Shown: positions 46,471-59,664, counted from the first letter of the stretch. The stretch is DNA of 64,000 nucleotides from Mactromeris polynyma (GCA_032209605.1 JASFXZ010000027.1:10125372-10189371), one strand, 5' to 3'. Numbers and translations are program-made. Notes: generated from the letters alone by a model not told the origin.

Positions 46471-48062
46471 AACACTAAGTAGTAGAAAAGCGGAGAAAGA
46501 ATACATTAAAGAAAAAATAAAAACTATACAGAAAGAAGAATCCAAAGTGTGCGTCCCCCCATCCCTGTTCTTGTCATTGTTCGTTCTCAAAATTGTTTTC
46601 TAATTTGTATTGATTTGTATATCGACTGTGTTGTTGAGTTTGTTCGTCTTTGTGTGAGTGTCATTGTTTTTGGGTGTATGTCTTTCTTTTATTTTGCTAT
46701 ATATCTTGTTGAAATTGCTATATATAGAGTCCCTGTCGGTCATTGGTATGGGTCACTAAAGCTGCCCAACTATATCAGAAAACCTGGAATTGGGGTGACA
46801 CCCGCCGGACCTTAGTTAGATAGTGGGAGAGTCATTGGACCCCCCGGAACAGAATTAGCCATCGAGGTAAATTTGTGTGCATTCTTAAATCCAAGGGTCC
46901 TGGGGCTCACCTCTCCAAAATTGACTTAATCAAGCTGGGTAAATTATTAAAAGTAAAAATGCCACTGGTCCAGCGGGTGACACATCTGGCATCGGTCTCG
47001 GTGATGCTAGAATTCCCGGGGTCCGAACCAATGAATAAAATAAAAATGACAGAAATATGCGGCTCGGTAACTATGAGGTGGTTGCAACTTTACCACTTCA
47101 AGACCGGGTCACAGACATGGTTATCCATAGGGTACTAAAAACCTTAATCTAAAAGATCTCCGCCCTATTTTATATTTCGAACTATCAACAGGGGTCGAGC
47201 TTATATCTCTGAATAGAATAACAAATAAATCAAGGGGGTAACTAGGTCAGTTTAACTTTCTTTTAGGGAGGCAGTTCCACTTTACATCAAACTTGTAGAC
47301 TATACAATTGCTTAAAAACCGAACCTTTCATATACACCCCACTTGAGATGCTACCGCTGTCAAGGGTTGGGCCACCGAGCAATCTGGCGTAAAAAAGGAC
47401 AGATATACTCCAGGTGTTCGGGGATCAAAGACCTGAGGACTGCAGAGTGGGGTTTTGTTTGTGCCCAAACTGCAGTGATAACCACCAGGCCTGGTTCCCG
47501 GGATGTACCCTCTACATTAGAGCCCAGTGTGTTGCAATGGCAACGAGGAGAGGGCATCTCGTGGGCTAAGGCGATTGATTCTGTTTCTCGTGGCGAGAGG
47601 GCAATACCTAGCAGCTCAGAATGGGAAGGACAGCCCCGGCCCTTCAAGTCCCGATTAATGTCTCGACGCACAAAAACTCTCCCAACCAACATAACACTAA
47701 CAAGACGAACTCCTCCCAACAGTGGGAGTGGATTATAATGGGAGGTAATAACAACGAGCCCAGAAAATAAATGCCAGGGTTAGGGACTGTCCCTACATTA
47801 CAATTTTCCTCCACACCTCGGGAGACCCAAATGCCAGATAGAGGGGTTAGAGGCTGTCCCTATCTAACAAATTTCCTCCACGCCTCGGGAGACCCAAATG
47901 CCAGATAGAGAGGTTATAGGCTATCCCTACCTTACAAATTTCCTCAACGCCTCGGGAGACCTCATATCCCTCTCCAACAAAGAATATGTCTGACACAGAT
48001 GTTAAAGAATTTTCTTCTGCAGTCAATCTCTGCAGTGACTTTAACGTCCCCGTCCACCCTGA
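46470..48062 (+). mobile_element. I/Nimb-like LINE, copy B (5' leader and degenerate ORF1)
   Basis: The leader (TGTATGTCTTTCTTTTATTT, then GAGTCCCTGTCGGTCATTGG) precedes decayed ORF1 with VCILKSKGPGAHLSKIDLIK, SVSVMLEFPGSEP and a zinc-knuckle region starting MRCYRCQGLGHR. The C-terminal part has three tandem copies of a 65-70-bp segment (about 47762-47965). It ends in sequence equivalent to the middle of ORF1 in copy C and has no ORF2. Many stops and frameshifts are present. Confidence 0.7.
47762..47965. repeat. Triplicated 65-70-bp segment in copy B ORF1
   Basis: CCAAATGCCAGATAGAG(G/A)GG, a GGCT(G/A)TCCCTA block and TTTCCTC(C/A)ACGCCTCGGGAG recur three times. Copies C and D have this segment once (GTCCGGGGCTGTCCCTGCC...). 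Confidence 0.75.
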
Positions 48063-48225
48063 TTGGTCCAATTGCCCTTGTTCCGCTCGTCGTGATTGGC
48101 TGCCTGACAGCCCAACTGCCCGCTGAAACGCGCAATCTGATTAGTGCATTTACCATCCGTTTTTTAAACGAAAATTGAACAACCAATCAGCGTGAAGCAG
48201 GGTGAAGCGCGGTTATAGTAGTCTG
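48062..48225 (+). promoter_or_regulatory. CCAAT-rich stretch upstream of LINE copy C
   Basis: GATTGGTCCAAT, CGTGATTGGCTG and AACCAATCAGCG lie within about 130 bp in a GC-richer segment just before the point where copies C and D become similar (TGTGCCTTTCTC). It may be a promoter, host or LINE-derived; no TATA box is placed. Confidence 0.35.
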
Positions 48226-48650
48226 TGCACCATGTATGTGCCTTTCTCGGGAAGTGGAAGCAAAATAGTAAAACGAAAGAAAAATAAAGAAGAAATATAG
48301 AAGAAATATAGAAATCGAGAAAAGAAAAGAAAGATTGGTAACCTCCTCCTCCTCGTCCCTGTTGCTTTCGTTCTTGTCATTCTTCGTTCCCCGAAATTAT
48401 TTCTCCAAATTGTATGATTGATAAACACCTTACATTGTCACATATTTTCGCGACCCGGTTTATATTTTGTAATTACATCCTTTTTCAGGATTAGAACTTT
48501 GATTATTTAAGGCATTACTCCCGGGTCTTCAAATTCAATTAACATTATTTACTTAATATATAGCGACAGTGGATTTGGATTTATTCATCTCTGTGTGTGT
48601 GTCGCAACTCCTGGGGTCCCTGTCGGTCGTGATCGTAATCTGTATCCAAT

Positions 48651-50430
48651 ATGGCCGGTAGGGGCTCGGTCCGAAAGCCTAGGATTTTGGCGCCGGAGAG
48701 GCACCCGCTGGACCTAAGTAGGGTTGTGGGAGAGTCCCTGGACCCCCGTGACAAACACAGGATTAGCCATCCTAGCCAGTTTGTGTGCATACTCAAATCC
48801 GGGGGTCCTGGGACTCTCCTCTCCCAGCTTGATGTTATCAAGCTGGGGAAATTAATAAATATTCAGATGCCGCTTGTCCGGCGGGTGACCCCTCTGGCGT
48901 CCGGTTCGGTGATGCTAGAATTCTCGGGGGCCGAACCACTAAATAAAATAGTAAACGACAGGAATCTGCGACTCGGCAATCATGAAGTGGTCGCAGTCGT
49001 AGAGATGGTCATCCATGGAGTCCCAGAAAATATTGATTTAACAGAGCTCCGCCCCATTTTACATTTTGAACCATCAACCGGGGTGGAGCTGATTTCCTTA
49101 AACAGAATAGTTAATAAATCTAGGGGGGCAACTGGGTCTGTCAAACTCTCATTTAGAGGGGCAGTCCCACTCTATGTCAAAATTGGGGAATCCAAAATTG
49201 CTTTTAGAACAGAACCCTTTATTTACACCCCCATGAGATGTTACCGGTATCATGGGTTCGGCCACCGGGCAAATAAATGCAAAAAAAATCAAATATGCTC
49301 CAGGTGCTCGGGGGACCACAGACCTGAGGACTGCAGGGCGGGTTACTGCCTGTGCCCGAACTGCGGTGATGGTCATCCGGCCTGGTTCCCGGGATGTCCT
49401 CTCTACATTAGAGCACAATGTGCCACCATGGCAATGAGGAGGGAGGGCATCTCGTGGGCTAGGGCGGTTGATTCCGTTTCAAGAGCTGAGAGGGCATACC
49501 TTGCAGCTCAAAATGGGGGGGGGGGACAGCCGCGGCCACACAAGCCCGATAAACGTATCGACAACTGGGACTCCCCCATCCAAATCGACACCATTAATTG
49601 CCACTCCTCCCAACCCTATATCTCCAGGGGAGTGGATCACGGTGGGAGTCAAAAGGTCGTCGAGCCCCAACAAAGAACTTAATATAGAGGTGTCCGGGGC
49701 TGTCCCTGCCTTATAGATTTCCTCCACGCCACGGGAGACTCCAGAGCCCTCTCCGATAAAGAATATGTCTGACACTGACTCCCTTACACAAGTGTCAGAC
49801 ATATCTTCTGCAGTCAGTGACTGCAGTGACTTTAATGTCACGGATGAGGACTCTGTGGTCTCCGTCCACCCCAGTTTTTTCAACTCCTAGTGAGTTGTCA
49901 ATATCTGGGGTGGTCGCTAAAGAGGAAACTCCTATAAAGAGCACTCCTGGTATCACAACAAAACCACCACATTTACAGAGACACAACAACACAAAGTCAA
50001 ACAATTTCAAGTCACCTACAAAAACAACAAAATTATTCATTTAGACATCCAGGACTTAACAAAAATTACAGATAAATCAAGACCGATCAGAACCCATTTA
50101 CAAAAATTCATTTCCAATTTTTATGAAAAAACATTTGACAATTACAGCAACAAACATTTGACAGAAAACAATATCAAAGAATCACCATCACCAAAAACTA
50201 ACAACACTATAACAGAAATACATAACAATAAAAACCACAGTACCACTACCAGGGGTGCTCAGGAGCTCCCACGTCCCCCGGGCCCTGTTAAGAGCACTGG
50301 AGCTAGGGTAAATAGGACTCCGGGTAAATTAAGATCAGGCAGGAGGCTGTCAATGATACCGACACAGTCTCCTCGCCGCAAACAATATCAGGAGACCAGA
50401 CGTAGATACATCAGACTCGGTTATGTGTAG
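48651..50430 (+). pseudogene. LINE copy C ORF1 (gag-like, zinc knuckles)
   Basis: Starts MAGRGSVRKPRILAPERHPL. An RNA-binding-like middle (QFVCILKSGGPGTLLSQLDV, GSVMLEFSGAEP) is followed by knuckles CYRYHGFGHRANKC, CSRCSGDHRPEDC and CPNCGDGHPAWFPGC; the first lacks its second Cys (Tyr). The frame breaks at a G-run near 49519 and again before the conserved C-terminus (GARVNRTPGKLRSGRRLSMI, ending RRRYIRLGYV). A 21-nt deletion relative to copy D removes TLPLQDR near 48994. It probably forms the retrotransposon ribonucleoprotein when intact. Confidence 0.78.
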
Positions 50431-53400
50431 TGGACTAAATATAATATCCTACAATGCCAATTCTCTTAATGGCTCAAAATTGACTGAAATAAAACTTTTG
50501 ATAGATAAAAATCCACATATAGACATTTTATGCATCCAGGAAACCTGCTTCAAAAATAATCATGAAAAAAATATCACTGGATTCAATTTAGAACATAAGA
50601 ACTTTTTGGAAAAAAATAAAACATGTGGTGGTTTGGCTATATATATAAAAAATAATCTAAATTATGAACACATCAGGGTAGACAACCCCAGAAACAGTAA
50701 TAATGACTCTTTAATAGAATATCAATTAGTTAAAATATACTTGAAAGATCAATCCTTTTATCTTATTAATTTATATTTGAGAGAGATCAGCTCAGAATCT
50801 CTTGAACATATAACATCATCAATCCCTTCTGAGGATGGAGCAAAAAACTGTATAATAACAGGGGATTTTAATGCTCACCATCATGCATGGGGCTCAAAAA
50901 CTATAAATCGTCGGGGTAGGGAAATTTTGACCTGGGCTGAAAATAATGACCTAATTTTACTGAATGATGGCAGTGCTACTAGAATTGACAAACCAACGGG
51001 AAATCTATCTTCCATAGATCTTACTTTTTCAAATCCAAAAATTGCTTCATCTACAGTTTGGGGAGTTTACGAAGACAATCTGGGGTCAGATCACTTTCCA
51101 ATCTTGATAAGTGTTAACATGCCAAATTCTGAAACTTCTGAGCAATTTTCGAAATTCGTATTAAATAAAGCAGACTGGTCCAAATTTAAATCACTCTGCA
51201 ATACCATTTCTTCAGATCAGGTCTACTCTGATGATATAAATGAACATCTTAAAAATCTGACAGAATTAACACTACACATGGCCGAACGCAGTATACCGGT
51301 CTCAGCGCCCAGTAATAAAACTAAAAAACAAGTTCCGTGGTGGAATAGCGACTGTCATGAAGCGGTACAGGGTAGAAAACGGGCTTTATATGTAGCTAAA
51401 AGAAACCCCTGCCCGACAAATATTCAAAAACTTCAAATAGCTGAAAATCATGCTAAAACTACTATACTTCATTCAAAACAGAAAAATTGGCAAGAATTTT
51501 GTGAATCTTTAATTTTAAAAAGTGCCAATTCAAAACAATTCTGGAACAAAATTCATAAATTAAAAGGAAAAAGAATAAACCCTGTACCGTTATTAAAATC
51601 AAAAGATACTATTGCTAAAACACCCTTTGAAAAGGCTCAAATTTTAGTTCAGCATTATAAAGAAGTTTCAAGTGACTCAAATTTAACTTCAGAAACTTTG
51701 GATTATCAAAAACACTTTTAATCACTACATAGTGAAAACGTATATGAGCCGGGGTTAAATAACATACCATTAAACAAACCTTTCTCTATATTAGAACTAA
51801 CTAAATGCATTCATGACAGAAGCAACTCGGCCCCTGGACTTGACAAAATTACTTATTCTATGTTTAAAAATATACCATCCTCTACACTACAGCTTTGGCT
51901 AGAACTTTTTAATAAAATCTGGAGTGATGGTGTCTATCCCACAGCCTGGAAAGAAGCCTGTATTATACCGATAAAAAAACCTAATAAATGCAATAATGAA
52001 CCGAAATCCTATAGACCCATAAGCCTTACATCACACTCCGGGAAATTGCTGGAGGGTATGGTAAAGGCTCGTTTAGAACATCATATTGAATACAATAATT
52101 ACCTTAATCCCTCTCAATCTGGCGTTAGAAAGGGAAGGAAGGAGCACTTTAGACCAACTTGTTCGTTTACAACATGACGTTATTTCGGCTAAAAACAGAA
52201 GCCGATCAGTACTAGCCATTTTTCTAGACCTACAGGCAGCTTTTGATCTAACATGGCACTTTGGAGTTCTATTCAAATTGAAAGAATACGGTACAACAGG
52301 GGCTTGTTTCCAGTACCTTAGGGCATTCCTAGAAGGGCGAAAAATTAGAGTAAGGGTTAATGGTACCCTCTCGGATACAGAGGAAGTATCCAGAGGTACC
52401 CCGCAGGGCGCGATCTTATCACCACTTTTATTTAACCTCTTAATGAATGGACTACCTGTATCCCTTTCAAAATCCGGCATGATTATTAGTCAATTCGCAG
52501 ACGATTCAGGTACTTGTGTTACAGGCAAAAACGTAGCGAAATTAACAAAAAAAAAAAAAATGGCTTAAACCAAATTTGGGGATGGGCAAAAAACTGGGGG
52601 TTTAAAATTTCAAAAGAAAAAACTGTCGGTATAATATTTGGGAACCAGAAACAGCATAAATTAGACCTACATTTAGGTGGTACACCATTAAATTTTGTTA
52701 AAGTTACACGTTTTTTAGGCATGCTATTAGACAGCAAATTAACGTTCGGACCCCATATTGAATATTTAGTCAATAAGTGTACCTCTGATCTAAACATGAT
52801 GAAAATTCTAAAAAGCACAGATTTTGGGGCTAACAAAAACAGCCTTCTACTATTATACAAATCTCTGATAAGATCCAAAATTGATTATGGGGCTGAAATT
52901 TATGCTGTTGCTGCACCATCTATTCTCAAAAAATTAGATATAATTCAAAATAAAGCCCTTAGGATTGCTCTAGGAGCTCTGCGTTCCACTCCTATCCATA
53001 AACTGGAGGCTGAGGCTGGTGTAATGCCACTGAATATCAGGCGTGAGTCTCAGATTGTTAAATTCTGGGCCAGGGCACAATCAAGAGGGGACAAAAATCC
53101 CGTGAAACAATCTTCGGGGCTGGATACGCCATCAGAAACAGATTTAAAAAGGCAGTATTGCCTTTTGGGGCTTGTACCCAAAACCTGGTGGAGTCATTCG
53201 GCCTCGGAGGGACACAGGTAGCAGACTTCAGACCCACAATTGAACATCCTTGGCTGTTAGATCCGCCCCCTACTGATATCTGTCTAAGTAAAATTATTTC
53301 TAAAAACAACCTACCACATCTATCAAAAGTAGATGTGGATTTACATTTCAACAATAATTATCTCAGCTTTCTTCATATTTATACTGATGGTTCTAAATGC

Positions 53401-54240
53401 CCAATATCCGGCAAAGTAGCATGCGCCATCACTATCCCCTCAAAAAATATAACAATATCCAAAAAGTTAAGTTACAATCTTTCTATATATACAGCTGAAA
53501 TGGTAACCATTGATATCGCTATGAACTGGATACTAGAAAATAAACCTTCAAAAACTGCTATTTTCTCAGATTCTTTATCTTCACTTCAGACAATACAAAA
53601 TCTTAAAAGTAAATCTAGACCAGACATTTTAGACTCAATCCTTAAAACTTACTTAAATATTAAACTTTTAGGTCTAGAATTAAAAATAATCTGGTGTCCA
53701 GCGCATATAGGTATCAATGGCAATGAAATTGCGGATCTGGCGGCCAAATCGGGTCTGGAGCATAAAAGTGTAGACATGTGTGTAAAACTCTCACCCACTG
53801 AGGTGTATTCATTGGTGAGATCACACTCCATCAAGTGCTGGAAACAGTATTATTTGGAAAAAAGTTCTGATGGAGGTGATTCTTTCCAATACTCGGTGGG
53901 GCTCGGGTGGCCTGAAATTTATTCTATTGACTATAAGATGGACAGGTGTATTACCCGCCTGAGAATGGGTGCAAATCTGTTGTCTGGAGCCCAGGGTCAG
54001 TATATCCTGGGACTGAACCCCATTTGCACCCAGTGCAGAGTGAAGAACACAACTATTCACTTTCTGCTACACTGTAGTATTCATAGCTCTCCCAGGACCG
54101 AGCTTAGAGGCGTCCTTGCTAAATTGAACCTTTCCTTTGATATAGAAAACATACTCAATCCAAGCAAGGCGGTTCGACGCTCGGTCTTCAAGGCTTTGGA
54201 AATATATATCATTGACTGTCAGATGACAGATACAATCTAA
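50423..54240 (+). pseudogene. LINE copy C ORF2 (endonuclease-RT-RNase H)
   Basis: The ATG overlaps the ORF1 stop by 8 nt (ATGTGTAG). Endonuclease (50423-51100): ISYNANSL, CIQETCF, GDFNAHHHAWG, SDHFPI. RT (51740-52900): SYRPISLTSHSGKLLEG, FLDLQAAFDL, TPQGAILSPLLF, QFADDSG. RNase H (53330-53770): IYTDGSK, YTAEMVTIDIA, IFSDSLSSLQ, CPAHIGINGNEIADLAA. Terminal Cys motif CTQCRVKNTTIHFLLHC. Breaks: stop at 51719, frameshifts near 52128 (GGAAGGAAGG), 52548 (A-run) and about 53190. The last three are also present in copy D. Confidence 0.85.
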
Positions 54241-55849
54241 AGCCTTCCACTCAGCTCATGTTGCTCTATATAATCCCAGAACGGTGTGGAGGCCTACATT
54301 ACCTGTTTAGTTAGGCTACAAACCATTATTATACATTCTGCTCATCTTAAATTAAATTACTACAATAAAATAACTTCATAATATATTGTAGACAGAGCAA
54401 TGTTAACTTGGCTCTTTTGCCAATTTATTATATTAAATAATTAAAATACTTAATATTGTAATGTCCACCTGGATTTATTTATTTATTTATTCAATTCTTT
54501 TTTTGATTGATAGATTGTTTGATTGATTGAATGTTTGATTGATTGATTAATTATGTTAACAATCACAATATCCAATGTGAATGTGGTATGGTCTCTGCAC
54601 AGTCCTGGGATAAAAACTTTAATTTAAAAAGATATTGTGTATCATGACATTTATCTGTCAGATATTACATAGTTTTAATCTGGCTGTTTATTTAATCAGT
54701 CCAGATATAATTGTTATTTTATACATACTTATATATACTCAGTGCACATGGGCTGAGTTGGGAAGGGAGAGCACCCTGGCCAATTTTATCTGGAGTCTAA
54801 AATGAATTATGTCCCAGCAAATTTCAACTGTTAACTACACTTGGTGTGTGGGCCGGGGGCGGCCGGGGTTCTGGATTACAAGTTTATCTTAGACCAGATC
54901 CAGATCCTTGGCCGCTGTGGGCCCACAACACCAATTCAGCCCAATATTAATTATTCATACAAATTGACCGGCGGAATCTAAGTGATGGATCAATTTATTG
55001 ACCATAAGGTCACAATTCCGCATGTCAATACACTTTAAAATCCCCATAAAAAATTTGTCCCTGTAAACCCGATAGGAAAAATCCCAACTATAAATATGGA
55101 GGGTCTCGCCCCGCACCCGGTTGGTGGGTAACTCGTTCCCCACCTGTCTGGATGTGGGATGTTGGCCCTCCTATACATCCAGACTCAACATAAATACATA
55201 GTGCTGGGACGGAGAATTTTCAATACCCTAGCTCCAATATAGCATCGCCGAACCATCTACCCATAGAAATTTTTAAATGTCATTTATATGTAAAATTTCC
55301 TTTTTAAATATCCTCTCTCTGTTAGTTGACTATTTTATGTAATTACTGCATTATATTTTAAATACTTTGTTTATTTATTAGTTTTTAGGCCCTATAAAGT
55401 TTGCCGTTTTGTTAACCACGACCTACCCATTATTTTTAACATGTACGCCATTAATCTATTGTTGTTTTAAATACTACAGAGAGAGGAATTAAAAAATTGT
55501 ATGACTTCATTTTTATATCAAAAGCGGCTGGTCCGCAAACTTTAAACTTTATTTATTTATTTATTTTTAATATAATGAAGTCATATTATCTACAAAATAG
55601 TTAACTGCTAGTCAGTATTTTTAATACAGAGTATCTTTTATAAAATAATACTTGAACAATAGAAATTTTTAAAATAGATTACTATTTAAAAAGAGTTATA
55701 TTCAGACTCACACACAGACATTCACTATAGTTTTATTTAAAATAGAAATGTTAAATAGTATGCTAGAGTATAGTGATAAGAAATAGTGAATGCTCGCCCA
55801 TATGGGATATCCCGGTGGCGAGGGTAAATAAACTCAAATCCACAGGCTG
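54241..55849 (+). other. 3'UTR of LINE copy C
   Basis: Contains (TTTA)n and (GATT)n runs near 54475-54545, the 820-bp segment shared with 22275-23095, and an AATAAA close to the end. No open frame of interest. Confidence 0.65.
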
Positions 55850-56155
55850 TGCCTTTCTCAAATTGTATGATTGATAAACACCTTACATTGCCACATATTT
55901 TCGCGACCCGGTTTATATTTTGTAATTACATCTTTTTTTCAGGATTAGAACTTTGATTATTTTAGGCATTACTCCCGGATCTTCAAATTCAATTAAAATC
56001 ATTTACTTAATATATAGCGACAGTGGATTTGGATTTATTCATCTGTGTGTGTGTGTCGCAACTCCTGTGTATGTCTTTCTTTTATGTCATTACCTTGTTT
56101 TAAATATTTATACTTATTTGGATAGGGTCCCTGTCGGTCGTGATCTGTATCCAAT

Positions 56156-57960
56156 ATGGCCGGTAGGGGCTCGATCCGAAAGCCTAGGATTTTGGCGCCG
56201 GAGAGGCACCCGCTGGACCTAAGTAGGGTTGTGGGAGAGTCCCTGGACCCCTGTGACAAACACAGGATTAGCCATCCTAGCCAGTTTGTGTGCATACTCA
56301 AATCCAGGGGTCCTGGGGCTCTCCTCTCCCAGATTGATGTTATCAAGCTGGGGAAATTAATAAATATTCAGATGCCGCTTGTCCGGCGGGTGACCCCTCT
56401 GGCGTCCGGTTCGGTGATGCTAGAATTCCCGGGGGCCGAACCACTAAAAAAAATAGTAAACGACAGGAATCTGCGACTCGGCAATCATGAAGTGGTCGCA
56501 ACTCTGCCACTTCAGGACCGAGTCGTAGAGATGGTCATCCATGGAGTCCCAGAAAATATTGATTTAACAGAGCTCCGCCCCATTTTACATTTTGAACCAT
56601 CAACCGGGGTGGAGCTGATTTCCTTAAACAGAATAATTAATAAATCTAGGGGGGCAACAGGCTCTCATTTAGAGGGGCAGTCCCACTCTATGTCAAAATT
56701 GGGGAATCCAAAATTGCTTTTAGAACAGAACCCTTTATTTACACCCCATTAGATGTTACCGATGTCATGGGTTCGGCCACCGGGCGAATAAGTGCAAAAA
56801 AAATCAAATATGCTCCAGGTGCTCGGGGGGACACAGACCTGAAGACTGCAGGGCGGGTTACTCCCTGTGCCAGAACTGCGGTGATGGTCATCCGGCCTGG
56901 TTCCCGGGATGTCCTCTCTACATTAGAGCACAATGTGCCACCATGGCAATGAGGAGAGAGGGCATCTCGTGGGCTAGGGCGGTTGATTCCGTTTCAAGAG
57001 CTGAGAGGGCATACCTTGCAGCTCAAAATGGGGGGGGACAGCCGCGGCCACACAAGCCCGATAAACGTCTCGACGACTGGGACTCCCCCGTCTAAATCAA
57101 CACCATTAATTGCCACTCCTCCCAACCCTATATCTCCAGGGGAGTGGATCACGGTGGGAGTCAAAAGATCGTCGAGCCCCAACAAAGAACTTAATATAGA
57201 GGTGTCCGGGGCTGTCCCTGCCTTACAGATTTCCTCCACGCCACGGGAGACTCCAGAGCCCTCTCCGATAAAGAATATGTCTGACACTGACTCCCTTACA
57301 CAAGTGTCAGACATATCTTCTGCAGTCAGTGACTGCAGTGATTATAATGTCACGGATGAGGACTCTGTGGTCTCCGTCCACCCCAGTTTTTTCAGCTCCT
57401 ATAGTGAGTTGTCAATACCTGGGGTGGTAGCTAAAGAGGAAACTCCTATAAAGAGCACTCCTGGTATCACAACAAAACCAAACACAGTTACAGAGGCACA
57501 ACAACACAAAGAAAAGCAATTTCAAGTCACCTACAAAAACAACAAAATTATTCATTTAGACATCCAGGACTTATCAAAAATTACAGAAAAACTAATTTTA
57601 GATAAATCAAGACCGATCAGAACCCATTTACAAAAATTCATTTCCAATTTTTATGAAAAAACATTTGACAATTACAGCAACAAACATTTGACAGAAAACA
57701 ATATCAAAGAAACACCATCACCAAATACTAACAACACTATAACAGAAATACATAACAATAAAAATCACAGTACCACTACCAGGGGTGCTCAGGAGCTCCC
57801 TCGTCCCCCGGGCCCTGTTAAGAGCACTGGAGCTAGGGTAAATAGGACTCCGGGTAAATTAAGATCAGGCAGGAGGCTGTCAATGATACCGACACAGTCT
57901 CCTCGCCGCAAACAATACCAGGAGACCAGACGTAGATACATCAGACTCGGTTATGTGTAG
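56156..57960 (+). pseudogene. LINE copy D ORF1
   Basis: Same architecture as copy C ORF1 but includes the TLPLQDR segment. A 10-nt deletion near 56660 shifts the frame and merges into an early stop (56752). The C-terminal half (56983-57960, 325 codons) is open and ends RRRYIRLGYV. Zinc-knuckle codons lie around 56755-56925. Ser/Thr-rich sequence follows. Confidence 0.78.
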
Positions 57961-58162
57961 TGGACTAAATATAATATCCTACAATGCCAATTCTCTTAAT
58001 GGCTCAAAATTGACTGAAATAAAACTTTTGATAGATAAAAATCCACATATAGACATTTTATGCATCCAGGAAACCTGCTTCAAAAAAATATCCCTGGATT
58101 CAATTTAGAACATAAGAACTTTTTGAAAAAAAATAAAACATGTGGTGGTTTGGCTATATATA

Positions 58163-59664
58163 CTAGCGGAAAAAAGAAACTGTGCATGTGTAAAATGTTC
58201 ATATATCCTTCAATTTTATAAATTAAAGCTTGAAACTTTACACAGGTAAGTTGTGTATCCCTCTCGGTCATTTACACTGGCCAGTGCATGAGTTGCACGG
58301 GTAGTTTGCCTGTCAGGCTAACGTCTTCTTTTTCACGTTTTTTTCGTGCAGCAGTCAATTGCAAACACGTTTGTCGCCTAAACCTGTGTTAAAACATAGT
58401 GTTGTTACATGTAAGACACCAAACCAGGATAATTTTGAAAAACGTCGTTGATACGCCATGCCAAGGTTGAATGAAACTGACAGATGCCGCGCCGTAGGCA
58501 TGATTGAAGCTGGTGTACGTCATACTGACGTTGCCAGACAATTTGGCGTTCACCGAAATACTGTAGACGACTTGTGGAGACGGTACCAACAGTTTGGGGC
58601 AACCAGAGACCGGCCTCGATCAGGACGTCCACGCGTAACGTCTATTCGCCAGGATATGTACATCCGGGTGGTTCATCTTCGTGACCGACTCAGAACTGCT
58701 TCTTTGACGGCAAGAAGTATTCCTGGCATTAGAAGAATCAGTCCCCGAACGGTACGTAATCGATTGCGTGAACGAGGCATACGTCCACGACGTCCTGCCA
58801 TACGTCCTGTTCTGCAGCAACGTCATCGTGTAGCACGTTCGTTTTGCCTGGTGTAGAAGACACATACACTTCACGCAACAGGACTGGGCACGTATTCTTT
58901 TCACGGATGAGTCCAGGTTCCATCTCGACAGCAGCGACGGCCGTTCTAGAGTATACCGTCGTGTTGGTGAACGTTTCCATGACAGTTGTGTGATTGAACG
59001 ACGTCCATTCGGCGGAGGTAGTGTCATGGTGTTGGGTGGCATCTCATCCTGTGGTAGAACAGCACTTGTGGTTGTAGACGGCACACTTACAGGCATCAGA
59101 TATCGTGACGAAATCATACGGCCTCACGTCCTTCCATTTGTGCAGCAACGTAACGCCACGCTGCAACAGGATAACGCTCGCCCGCACGTCGCGCGGGTCG
59201 TCACCGACTTTTTGACCCAGAACAATGTGAATGTGCTGCCCTGGCCTGCAATATCACCGGATTTGTCGCCTATAGAACACGTGTGGGATGAGATGCAGCG
59301 ACGGTTACGTGGCCTCCAAAATCAGCCGTTGACGTTACCTGACCTATCACGTGCGCTTGTCAGAATCTGGAATGGTATTCCCCAGGCATTTTCAGAACAC
59401 TTGTCACATCAATGCGGCGTCGTTGTCAAGCATGCATCGATTCTAATGGTGGACATACACGGTATTGATGAGCTGAACTTTGTTTAGAGAACGTCTCTGA
59501 AAACTGATCTCTATCTAAGACGCAGCTGATTCAATAACCATATCAATTGAGCTGGTGTTAAATAAAGGTAAGATAAAACCCTGTTGAAATTTTTATTGCG
59601 ATTCCTTACATACCTCCTAAGTTATAGCATATTATACACATGCACAGTTTCTTTTTTCCGCTAG
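58163..59664 (+). mobile_element. Tc1/mariner (DD34E) transposon, near-intact, nested in LINE copy D
   Basis: 1502 bp with inverted ends CTAGCGGAAAAAAGAAACTG... perfect over about 31 bp and TA on both sides (58161-58162 and 59665-59666). Without it, the LINE reads GGCTATATATATAAAAAA as in copy C. It carries one transposase gene (58458-59487). Confidence 0.93.
58458..59487 (+). pseudogene. Tc1-type transposase, single frameshift
   Basis: Starts MPRLNETDRCRAVGMIEAGV. It has two N-terminal DNA-binding helix-turn-helix units (DVARQFGVHRNTVDDLWRRY; later ISPRTVRNRLRERG) and an Arg-rich GRPR-type linker (RPRSGRPR). After one frameshift near 58853 it continues with FTDESRF (first Asp), GGGSVMVLGGIS, QQDNARPH (second Asp) and SPIEHVWDE (Glu 34 residues after the second Asp). 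The catalytic triad is complete. It acts by cut-and-paste at TA sites. This copy would not make full-length protein unless the frameshift is a sequencing error. Confidence 0.88.

Larger units (their letters stand above)
48228..55849 (+). mobile_element. I/Nimb-like LINE, copy C (near full length, inactive)
   Basis: About 7.6 kb: 5'UTR, ORF1 (48651-50430), ORF2 (50423-54240) and a long 3'UTR to about 55849 ending AATAAACTCAAATCCACAG. Both ORFs are disrupted. Order gag-like / endonuclease / RT / RNase H places it in the I group (I or Nimb). The 5' limit (TGTGCCTTTCTC) is inferred from where C and D begin to align. Confidence 0.8.

Noticed and set aside
46228..46590. Minus-strand frames opposite the LINE ORF1 copies
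   Set aside because: They are antisense shadows; the plus strand carries the conserved gag-like sequence.
52073..52480. Minus-strand frames opposite the RT domain
   Set aside because: Shadows of the RT frame, repeated identically in both LINE copies for that reason.
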